Source: CAJBLF01 sp964495905
GTDB taxonomy: Bacteria; Patescibacteriota; Gracilibacteria; Absconditabacterales; Absconditicoccaceae
NCBI GenBank assembly: GCA_964495905.1
Contig: CAZBWN010000018.1
Span: 1-6,499 of the forward strand
Direction: 5' to 3'
Length of the DNA stretch: 6,499 nt
The notes under the pieces are model-generated. The model worked only from the letters and a program-made list of their open reading frames with translations. It ran no database searches and had not been told where the DNA came from. A program made the position numbers and the translations under genes. Below are positions 1-6,024 of this stretch, piece by piece; the first letter of the stretch is position 1; each line of letters starts with the position of its first letter.

Positions 1-80
1 AATCGTAAATGAATAAGCAGTAGTACCCCCAGATGCATGCCACGGGAACCTCCAAAAGTATGTCCAGCGAAGCGTTTTTA
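1..80 (+). repeat. Interspersed repeat, copy A (short form, left end cut by window)
   Basis: Three blocks recur elsewhere in the window in the same orientation. AATCGTAAATGAA at 1-13 recurs at 2838-2850 and 6345-6357. A 22-base block at 26-47 containing CAGATGCATGCCACGGG recurs exactly at 2866-2887. A 31-base block at 50-80 ending CCAGCGAAGCGTTTTTA recurs exactly at 3050-3080. Compared with copy B this copy lacks the interior and the left arm of the CATACTTTTG hairpin, so it looks like an internal deletion derivative. The rest of the stretch up to the GH3 start (81-225) is AT-rich. I see only a weak TATAAA at 159-164 without a well-placed -35 box, and no gene. Confidence 0.85.
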
Positions 81-225
81 AAAAAAAGGAATAAGAAAAA
101 TAGCGAAAAAAATATCCTAACACCCAATAATTTCCTTCTTGCATTTATAACTTCATTGTATAAAAAAAAGCCTCAACAAAAACATAATCTATTAACCCGT
201 TTTTAGTTGTTAGTTGTCATTTAGT

Positions 226-1752
226 ATGATCAATCCCCTAAGCGGTCCCAAGCGTGTCGTAAATAAGCTCATCAAAACATATCTTATCCTCAAGTCCCAT
301 CTTCACCATCCTACCTACAAAAATCAGGAGAAGATAATTTCGGGTTTGATAAAGAAATGTAAGAATACCGTCTTTGGGAGGAAATATGGATTCAAGTATA
401 TCGATACCATCGAAGATTTTCAGAATATAGTCCCTATTTCTCATTATAAGGATTTTGAGCCATGGATCATGTATATGCTCAAGTGAGAAAAAGACATCTG
501 TTACCCCGGCAAAGTAGACCGATTCGCCACCTCATCAGGAACGACCTGAGGAAGCTCAAAATACATCCCGATTACAAAAGATAATCTCCACGAATCGCAT
601 TTCAAATGAGGGCTGGAAGTGTTCGGCATGTATGTAAAAAACAATCCGAGGACGCAATTTTTCCAAGGAAAAGGGATCGTCATCTGATGATGATTCACCA
701 AAAATCCGTATACGGGAGAATCAAATGTCGGATTCATTTCGGCGATATTACAGAAGACAGCGCCCTGGATCGGACAACATTTCCGCGAGCCGAGACCAGA
801 GATATCCTACATGGAAAACCGGGATGAAAAAGCGCAATGCATCATAGAAGAGACCGTAAACAAAAATATCACCTTCATCAGCGGACAGCCTTCGCGAGGA
901 GGGAATTTTCTCTATAAGGTGTTGGAATATACTGGCAAGAAAAACATCTTGGAAGTCCGGCCAAATTTTGAGGCATTCTTTCGAGGAGGGATGGCGATTG
1001 ATCTTTATAAGCCACAACTTCAAGCATTATTTCCAGGAAATAAAGTCAAATACTATCAAGCATACAACGCATCCGAAGGATTTTTTGCATGCCAAGACAC
1101 AAACTTCGCAGATGATATGCTCTTATTCACCAATCATGGCGTATTCTACGAATTCATCCCGTTTGAAGAATATGGCAGAGAGAAACCGACAGTATTGACG
1201 TTACAACAGGTAGAGATAGACAAAGATTATGTGATCGTGATCACCAACAATTCTGGATTACGAAGATATGTGCTGGGCGATACCGTCAAGTTCACCAACT
1301 TGAAACCTTGGAAGATCAAGATATCCGGAAGGACAAAATATTATATTGACGTGGTAGGGGAATGCGTGACATCTGATTATACGGACAAAGCATTGCTGGA
1401 AGCCTGCAAAAAAACAGATACGATAGCGACAGATTATATGCTCGCACCCGTGACGTATTCAGGAGGAAATATCAGAGGGGCATACGAGCGGATCATAGAA
1501 TTCACCAAAGCGCCAAAAGACAATGACGCATTTGCCAAGATATTGGACAAAGAATTGAGCAATAATAATGCATATTATTTTGATGAAAGATACGATACAA
1601 AAGTGCTTGGAGACCCGATAGTGCATTGTGTAAAGCAAGGTACGTTTTATGCATGGATGAAAAGCAATAATAAGATGGGTGGCCAACACAAAATCCCAAA
1701 AGTCTCTAATGAAAGAAAAAATATAGAAGAAATCCTAGCGATGCTCGCATAA
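226..1752 (+). CDS. GH3-family acyl-adenylating amide synthetase (code 25)
   Basis: Read with UGA = Gly this is one 508-residue protein, a normal length for bacterial GH3 proteins. GH3 enzymes belong to the ANL superfamily: they adenylate a carboxylic acid and join it to an amine, usually an amino acid. The nucleotide-binding loop SSGTTGGSSK is at residues 103-112, YNASEGFF at 280-287, RYVLGDTVKF at 347-356, SGRTKYYID at 367-375, and GGQHKIPK near the C-terminus. In-frame UGAs encode residues 87, 108, 128 and 154-156. Residue 108 is the glycine of the loop, and 154-156 fall where relatives have a Gly-Gly-Ser segment. ATG 226 is preferred over the upstream TTG at 214; a TAG at 211 closes the frame. 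No Shine-Dalgarno is visible. A hairpin covers the TAA stop. No UGA occurs after residue 156. The substrate cannot be read from sequence. The family call is firm. Confidence 0.93.
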
Positions 1753-1764
1753 ATAATTGCGAGC
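1743..1764 (+). other. Hairpin spanning the stop codon of the GH3 gene
   Basis: GCTCGCA (1743-1749) and TGCGAGC (1758-1764) are exact reverse complements with an 8-base loop that contains the TAA stop. There is no T-run after it, so it is not a canonical intrinsic terminator. It could protect the 3' end of the message or be chance. Confidence 0.4.
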
Positions 1765-1782
1765 TTGCCCGTTACCTTAGAA

Positions 1783-1810
1783 TTGACTTTACAAACAAAA
1801 TACATATACA
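1783..1810 (+). promoter_or_regulatory. Sigma70-like promoter for the C39-like gene
   Basis: TTGACT at 1783-1788 and TATACA at 1805-1810 are separated by 16 bases, in the 96-base gap before the ATG at 1849. A start near 1817 would give a leader of about 30 bases, A-rich and without a Shine-Dalgarno. Assignment rests on consensus match only. Confidence 0.5.
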
Positions 1811-1848
1811 CTTTCAAAACAAAACTCACCAAAAAAACTTAAAAAAAA

Positions 1849-2754
1849 ATGAAAACAAAACACTTATATGTCCTTACAATAGGGCTTTTTTCTTTCTTGT
1901 TCATTCTCATTGCCGTAGTGATTCCTTGTATGTTCGTATATTATTCACCTGTAATCGGAGCTTCTCTAGCTTGTGGACTTACTCTCATCGGTATACTCCT
2001 GTATATCAAAAATAACCCCAGGCATCATATGAGAAGATTCAATGATTACCCTCCCGCAATGGAGGACAGGAAATCAAAAGCCGAAAAATTCAGCTATCAT
2101 AGGTCTGAATATCCGTTTTCATGCGGTCATGCAGCTATGCAGATGTTGCTAGTAAAACATGGCATCATCATGACTCAGGATGAGATCCTGGAATATGGAG
2201 GAGACCCGACATTAGGCGTCACTTCATGGGATCTGGAAGAGACATTAAACAAGATTTTCCTGCAAAGAAAAGTAGCTCTCAAAGCGAGGATAAACAACTT
2301 TACGACTTGTTCTCAGCTCTTTGATGCACTGCAAAAAGACACAGGAGTGATCGTGATGTACATCAACAATTTTAATGAGAAAGACTTCTCTTCAGAAGCC
2401 AATTACCCGCACTTCGCATTGCTCAACAAGATCAATATGAGCAACCAAAAGTACATGAATAAAGTAGTCCTTACGAGCCCTTCTTTCTCTCCCGATGGAA
2501 ATAAGAATTTCAGACCTGGAAAATATGAAGGCGAGATCATTATTCCTTTTGAGGAGTTTCAAGGACGGTTTTATGCGAGTTCACAATTCCTTAATTGTTT
2601 GGAATACAAACCCATATGCACTGATAGTGATGGAAAAAATGAATTGAATTATTTCACAAACCTGCTTTTCATCCTTCTCTTCTATATAGGATATTGCACA
2701 ACAATCTTAAAACCTGGCTTAGCGATTTTCATCGAGCCAACAGAAAAGAAATAA
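1849..2754 (+). CDS. Membrane-anchored C39-like cysteine peptidase (putative)
   Basis: The 301-residue protein starts with two hydrophobic segments (about 7-30 and 34-53), then a soluble domain, then a third hydrophobic stretch (about 270-295). The soluble domain has SCGHAAMQMLL with Cys92, followed by a helix and the GGDPTLGVTSWDLEETL region, and later YPHFALL with His188. This order is that of papain-like peptidase C39 and C39-like domains, which cut peptides or hydrolyse amides. The usual Asp-Pro after the His strand reads Ser-Pro here (210-211), so the third catalytic residue is uncertain and the enzyme could be altered. There are no ABC-transporter domains, so it is not a bacteriocin exporter. 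About 17 glycines are all GGN. TAA at 1840 upstream fixes the start at ATG 1849. It lies 96 bases after the GH3 gene on the same strand and ends before a strong terminator. The fold call is moderate; the substrate is unknown. Confidence 0.7.
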   Translation: MKTKHLYVLTIGLFSFLFILIAVVIPCMFVYYSPVIGASLACGLTLIGILLYIKNNPRHHMRRFNDYPPAMEDRKSKAEKFSYHRSEYPFSCGHAAMQMLLVKHGIIMTQDEILEYGGDPTLGVTSWDLEETLNKIFLQRKVALKARINNFTTCSQLFDALQKDTGVIVMYINNFNEKDFSSEANYPHFALLNKINMSNQKYMNKVVLTSPSFSPDGNKNFRPGKYEGEIIIPFEEFQGRFYASSQFLNCLEYKPICTDSDGKNELNYFTNLLFILLFYIGYCTTILKPGLAIFIEPTEKK

Positions 2755-2768
2755 ATAGTACTACAATC

Positions 2769-2795
2769 CCGGACGTTTTTCGTCCGGTTTTTTTT
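2769..2795 (+). terminator. Intrinsic terminator after the C39-like gene
   Basis: CCGGACG (2769-2775), a TTTTT loop and CGTCCGG (2781-2787) form a perfect 7-bp GC-rich stem followed directly by eight T. It lies 15 bases after the TAA of the peptidase gene and closes the GH3/peptidase block. Confidence 0.92.
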
Positions 2796-2817
2796 ATTCT
2801 ATTTTTTTGGGGCACCC

Positions 2818-3135
2818 ATTTTTAAAAAATGGAAGGGAATCGTAAATGAAGAAACAGTGTTCCAGCCCCCAGATGCATGCCACGGGATAGTGAGCAATTC
2901 GTAAATGAAAAAGTAAACCAAAACGAGCCGAAATGGGGACCGCCCCGGTGGTTACCGGGGGAGGGTTTGAGGTGAGTCAGAAGGTCATGCGTATATGAAA
3001 CATTTGTCCTGAGTACTGCATCTGGAAAGGAGTTTTGCATACTTTTGATCTCCAAAAGTATGTCCAGCGAAGCGTTTTTAGAAATCTCCGAAGGAAAAAG
3101 TAATGTCCAGCTGGCGAGGCGATATTTTTTTTTGA
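2818..3135 (+). repeat. Interspersed repeat, copy B (long form)
   Basis: The left 41 bases (2818-2858) match copy C (6325-6365) with one mismatch. They begin with an A/T palindrome and contain AATCGTAAATGAA. The 22-base block at 2866-2887 and the 31-base block at 3050-3080 match copy A exactly. A second version of the left motif lies inside (AATTCGTAAATGAA, 2896-2908 region), and a degenerate second version of the right motif (AATGTCCAGCTGGCGAGGCG) is at 3101-3120. The interior has a CCCCGGT/ACCGGGG hairpin at 2943-2960, and the right part the CATACTTTTG hairpin at 3038-3062. No transposase is present. With code 25 the element carries an open frame of 104 codons (2829-3143, two UGA), which I do not call as a gene. 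This element fills the 424 bases between the flanking genes. Confidence 0.85.
3038..3062. repeat. Conserved hairpin of the interspersed repeat (copy B)
   Basis: CATACTTTTG (3038-3047) and CAAAAGTATG (3053-3062) pair over 10 bp around a 5-base loop. The same stem with a different loop is at 6464-6492; copy A keeps only the right arm. Confidence 0.85.
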
Positions 3136-3148
3136 AATTTTAAAATAT

Positions 3149-3173
3149 AAAAAAATCCCGCGAAACGCGGGAT
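3149..3173 (-). terminator. Intrinsic terminator of the Lys/Glu-rich gene (minus strand)
   Basis: ATCCCGCG (3155-3162), loop AAA, and CGCGGGAT (3166-3173) form a perfect 8-bp stem. On the minus strand it is followed by a run of T (complement of A at 3149-3155). It begins 5 bases beyond the TAA of the minus-strand gene, which supports that gene as transcribed. Confidence 0.9.
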
Positions 3174-3178
3174 GTTGG

Positions 3179-3619
3179 TTAATTACTACAGTATTTTGCA
3201 TGTAACCGAATGTAAGTTCGGTTTTTGAAAGACACTTTCTTTACAACCTCTTTCGGAGGAGGTGCACAGAGTACTTCAACTTCTTTGCCTTTTCCAAAGA
3301 GGTCTTCTTGAGAACTGGTGCCCATGCCGGCGACTCCAAATTCTTGTTTTTTTTCTTCTTTTTTTATTTCTTGTTTTTCTTCTCCTTTTTTTGCTTCTAC
3401 TTTTTCTTTTTTCTCCTTTTCAAATACCAAATCCTTGAGGATATTGTACCAGATATTTCCTCTGGGATCTTCATGTTTAGTGGCAGGATATGTTTTACCC
3501 ACCATTTTTCCACATGAAGCTGGGAAATTATCCGGAATACTTTTTACTTTGATTTCTACGGTTATAGGAACATATTTTTCACGTTCCTTTTTGCCATTTT
3601 TTCTTAGATAGTTTGTCAT
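3179..3619 (-). CDS. Lys/Glu-rich hypothetical protein
   Basis: I do not recognise this 146-residue protein. It has an N-terminal part (about 15-65) with predicted strand character and a SCGKMVGKTYPATKHEDP segment. A highly charged Lys/Glu stretch follows (about 66-92), probably a flexible or helical linker. A C-terminal part of about 50 residues has CAPPPKEVV and ends in LHAKYC. Cysteines are at about 36, 118 and 144. There is no signal peptide or membrane segment, so it is probably cytoplasmic. ATG at 3619 is the likely start because an in-frame TAA lies three codons upstream. The plus strand opposite the charged stretch is T-rich and gives long spurious reading frames. A dedicated intrinsic terminator directly after the stop and a promoter-like element upstream argue that the gene is real. 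It contains no in-frame UGA. It is transcribed divergently from glyA. Confidence 0.72.
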   Translation of the reverse strand: MTNYLRKNGKKEREKYVPITVEIKVKSIPDNFPASCGKMVGKTYPATKHEDPRGNIWYNILKDLVFEKEKKEKVEAKKGEEKQEIKKEEKKQEFGVAGMGTSSQEDLFGKGKEVEVLCAPPPKEVVKKVSFKNRTYIRLHAKYCSN

Positions 3620-3635
3620 ACATTTTTATTTAGAT

Positions 3636-3665
3636 TTGACTTATTTTGTTTTATATGTATATAAT
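3636..3665 (+). promoter_or_regulatory. glyA: Possible promoter of glyA
   Basis: TTGACT at 3636-3641 and a perfect TATAAT at 3660-3665 are 18 bases apart. Use of this promoter would give a leader of about 215 bases before ATG 3887 that would pass through the TGACAATTGTCA palindrome. Other A/T-rich promoter-like sites nearer glyA cannot be excluded. Confidence 0.5.
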
Positions 3666-3685
3666 GTTTTGCTGACAATTGTCAA
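3658..3685 (-). promoter_or_regulatory. Possible promoter of the Lys/Glu-rich gene
   Basis: On the minus strand TTGACA (3685-3680) is a perfect -35 box, followed after 16 bases by TATATA (3663-3658). The -10 overlaps the -10 of the opposing glyA promoter candidate. The -35 is part of the 12-base palindrome TGACAATTGTCA at 3673-3684, which could also be an operator. Confidence 0.45.
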
Positions 3686-3886
3686 TAACAAAAAACATCT
3701 TTGCTTGATAGCTCCAACCAAATATATATATAAATTAAAATACATATATAAATTAAAATATTAAAATATTTAGAAAATTAAAAGATTGATATACGAGTTC
3801 ACAAAATCTTTTAATATTAATAATATTTTAATTTTAATAATCTTAATTATGTTAATAATCTTTTAATCTGTTAATATTTGTTAACC
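3686..3886 (+). other. AT-rich glyA leader with tandem and inverted repeats
   Basis: This stretch is almost pure A/T. ATATATAAATTAAAATA occurs twice, 18 bases apart (3726-3742 and 3744-3760). TTAATAATCTT also occurs twice, 18 bases apart (3834-3844 and 3852-3862). ATTAAAAGATT (3777-3787) and AATCTTTTAAT (3805-3815) form an 11-bp inverted repeat with a 17-base loop. I see no riboswitch that I can name and no gene; a TAA at 3872 closes the glyA frame upstream. The A/T phasing could bend the DNA or form a leader hairpin. Confidence 0.6.
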
Positions 3887-5167
3887 ATGCAAAACATCCA
3901 AAATAGCGATCAAGCTATCTACGCAGCGATTCTCGCCGAACAGAAACGTCAGTCAGAGGGGATGGAACTTATCGCAAGTGAGAACTACCAATCTCCTGCA
4001 GTGCTTGAAGCACAATCCTCAGTATTTGCCAACAAATATTCTGAAGGGTTTCCTGGACGCAGATATTATGGAGGACAAGAAAATACAGATATCATAGAAC
4101 AACTCGCCATCGATAGAGCAAAAGAAATTTTTCATGCTGACCATGCAAACGTACAAGCATTGTCCGGTGCAGCAGCTAATTTATGCGTATATTCAGCGCT
4201 TATGGAGCCAGGAGATACGATTCTCGGGATGGATTTGAGCCATGGAGGACATCTTACGCATGGAGCACCCGTGACATTTTTTTCCAAGGTATTCAACTTC
4301 ATCAGATACAAGACAACAGCAGAGGGAAAGATAGATTTTGACCAGGTTCGCGCATTGGCTCATCAACATAAACCCAAGATCATTTTGGCAGGATTTTCTG
4401 CATATCCAAGAGAGCTTGATTATGCAAAATTTGTAGAGATAGCAAAGGAAGTCTGAGCTATCGCATTTGCCGATGTATCGCATATCGGAGGATTCATCGC
4501 TGCAGGAGTACTCAAAAATCCATTGGATTATGGATTCCACGTGATGATGACGACTACGCACAAATCACTCAGAGGACCGAGAGGAGCGTTGATCCTCAGC
4601 AAAGGGATCGTCTCCAATCCACTCAAAAAACCTGAAGACACGATAGAGAATATTCCGACAAGAATCGACAGAGCAGTATTCCCAGGTATGCAATGATGAC
4701 CGCACATGAACACCATCGCAGCTATCGCAATCGCTTTGCACGAAGCGCAGACACCAGCTTTCAAAGCCTACGCAACCCAAGCACTCAAAAACGCACAGAT
4801 ATTAGCTTCAGAACTCACTAACCGTGGCTACAAATTGATCACCGGAGGAACTGATAACCATATGGTCATTGTTGATTTTTCATGAACAGAACTAGACTGA
4901 TCAGTAGCAGAAAAGACATTAGATAAAATCTGAATTTCAACCTCAAAATCCACAATCCCTGACGATCCAAATCCGCCATTCCGTCCATCGGGACTCAGAA
5001 TCGGTCTCCCCGCGATGACGACAAGAGGCATCAAAGAAGCTGATACAGCAAAAATAGTTGAATTTATGGACCAAGCATTCAAAAATAAGGATGATGAAGA
5101 AATGTTAGCAGAACTCAGAAATAAGGTCAGAGAGTTTTGTAAAAATTTCCCAGTGCCTAGTTTATAA
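3887..5167 (+). CDS. glyA: Serine hydroxymethyltransferase (code 25)
   Basis: GlyA interconverts serine and glycine with tetrahydrofolate, using pyridoxal phosphate, and is the main source of one-carbon units in the cytoplasm. With UGA = Gly the protein is 426 residues, close to the usual 415-430. It shows SENYQSPAV at 31-39, the YSEGFPGRRYYGG loop at 51-63, His122 in HGGHLTHG (ring stacking on the cofactor), Asp196 in ADVSHI, the cofactor lysine Lys226 in TTTHKSLRGPRG, PGMQGGPHM at 266-274 and Arg371 in SGLRIG. UGAs encode residues 190, 270, 271, 333, 338 and 349; 270-271 are the paired glycines of PGxQGGPH. Under the standard code the protein would stop at residue 189, before the catalytic lysine. 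No UGA occurs in the first 189 codons. ATG 3887 is the start, with no Shine-Dalgarno. The call is firm. Confidence 0.97.
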
Positions 5168-5180
5168 AAAAAATCTTAAG

Positions 5181-5263
5181 TTACCTCACCCCTTTCCCCT
5201 CTCCACTGCGTAGAGAGGGGCATAGTTCCCTCTCCATGAAATGGGGAGGGTTAGGGTGGGGTA
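5181..5263. repeat. Palindromic REP/MITE-like element
   Basis: The left end TTACCTCACCCC and the right end GGGTGGGGTAA are near-inverted repeats. Inside are two hairpins: CCCCTCTC (5196-5203) with GAGAGGGG (5213-5220), and CCCTCTCC with GGGGAGGG (about 5228-5250, one G-T pair). Its G/C-rich composition contrasts sharply with the A/T-rich flanks. It starts 14 bases after the glyA stop. It has no T-run after the stems, so it is not a canonical terminator, although it may stall transcription or protect the 3' end. Elements of the type CCCTCACCC...GGGTGAGGG are, from general knowledge, scattered in many bacterial genomes. Confidence 0.75.
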
Positions 5264-5306
5264 AAAAAATGCAGTTCCTGGATTGTAATTTATTTAGATA
5301 TACAGC

Positions 5307-5993
5307 ATGAGAATAGACAAATATCTTGCCAGTCTCTGATTGCTTTCAAGAAGACAAGCAAAAGAAATATTTAAAAGCTGAAAGATACTAGTAAATAATG
5401 AAAGCATAAAAGACCAATGATATCTGCTTCATGAGTGAGATAGCATTCAGTGTTCTGCAGAAAAATTTGCTTATAAGCCCGTAGTGGTCATTATACTTCA
5501 TAAGCCTGTAGGATATGTGTGTAGCGATATTCCCGAAGGAAGACATAAAAGTTATCGTGACTTGCTCGATGATTGTGTATACAAAGAAACACTTCATGTC
5601 GCAGGAAGATTAGACGCTGATACTACGTGACTTGTATTGATCACCAATGACGGTGATCTCAACCATCGTATTATTTCTCCAAAAAAGAAAATGATAAAAA
5701 TATATGAAGTGGAAAGTGAAAAAAATATTTCAGATGATGATATCAAAAATTTAGAGGCTGGAGTTGTCTTAGAAGATGGGTATCATACATTGCCAGCACA
5801 AGTACAAAAAATTTCTGACAAAAAAATCATATTGTCGATATATGAGTGAAAATACCATCAAATCAAAAGGATGCTGGAAGCAATAGATAATAAGGTAACA
5901 AAGCTTCACAGATCGCAAATAGGAAATTCTATGCTATGAGATTTGCCAGAGGGTAAACGAAAAGAAATCACAGAAAATGATCTTTTTGCTTAA
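5307..5993 (+). CDS. rsuA: 16S rRNA pseudouridine synthase RsuA-like (code 25)
   Basis: RsuA-family enzymes isomerise a uridine in rRNA to pseudouridine; RsuA itself acts at position 516 of 16S rRNA during small-subunit assembly. With UGA = Gly the protein is 228 residues, the family length. An N-terminal S4 RNA-binding domain covers about 1-48 (RIDKYLASLG, then LLSRRQAKEIFKSGKILVN). The catalytic loop GRLDADTTGLVL starts at residue 100 with Asp103 as nucleophile. NHRIISPKKK, the conserved Tyr133 in IYEVE, and EGKYHQIKRM (180-189) follow, then LHRSQIGN. UGAs encode residues 11, 25, 38, 44, 108, 181 and 211, about half of the glycines and the densest use in the window. ATG 5307 is set by an in-frame TAG at 5295. 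No Shine-Dalgarno is seen. RluB or RluE of the same family are alternatives, but the core and C-terminal half follow RsuA most closely. Confidence 0.93.
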
Positions 5994-6024
5994 AATAAAT
6001 AAACCAAAAATAAAATATATCACT

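Noticed and set aside
606..827. Separate short gene in another frame of the GH3 region
   Set aside because: It is a shadow frame. The GH3 frame with UGA = Gly is continuous here and carries the family motifs.
2822..3201. Minus-strand reading frames across repeat copy B
   Set aside because: They overlap each other in different frames, match no family I know and lie wholly in repeated DNA with palindromes.
3204..3226. Plus-strand terminator-like hairpin AACCGAA/TTCGGTT with a short T-run
   Set aside because: It lies inside the minus-strand coding region, only 7 bp with five T, and no plus-strand gene ends just before it.
3308..3611. Phe/Ser-rich plus-strand proteins opposite the Lys/Glu-rich gene
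   Set aside because: They are the complement of Lys/Glu codons. The minus-strand gene has a terminator and a stop-fixed start, while these frames have no signals.
4454..4933. UGA read as tryptophan (code 4) or selenocysteine
   Set aside because: PGMQ-UGA-UGA-PHM and SSGTT-UGA require glycine, and the genes also use many normal GGN codons beside them. Tryptophan or selenocysteine at these positions would disrupt the active sites.
5181..5263. Rho-independent terminator of glyA
   Set aside because: The stems are G/C-rich but are followed by GGGTGGGGTAAAA rather than T residues, so it fits a palindromic repeat better.
484..5939. Multiple nonsense mutations making GH3, glyA and rsuA pseudogenes
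   Set aside because: Every internal stop is UGA, none is UAA or UAG, and frame and motifs are intact across all of them. Several fall exactly on conserved glycines.
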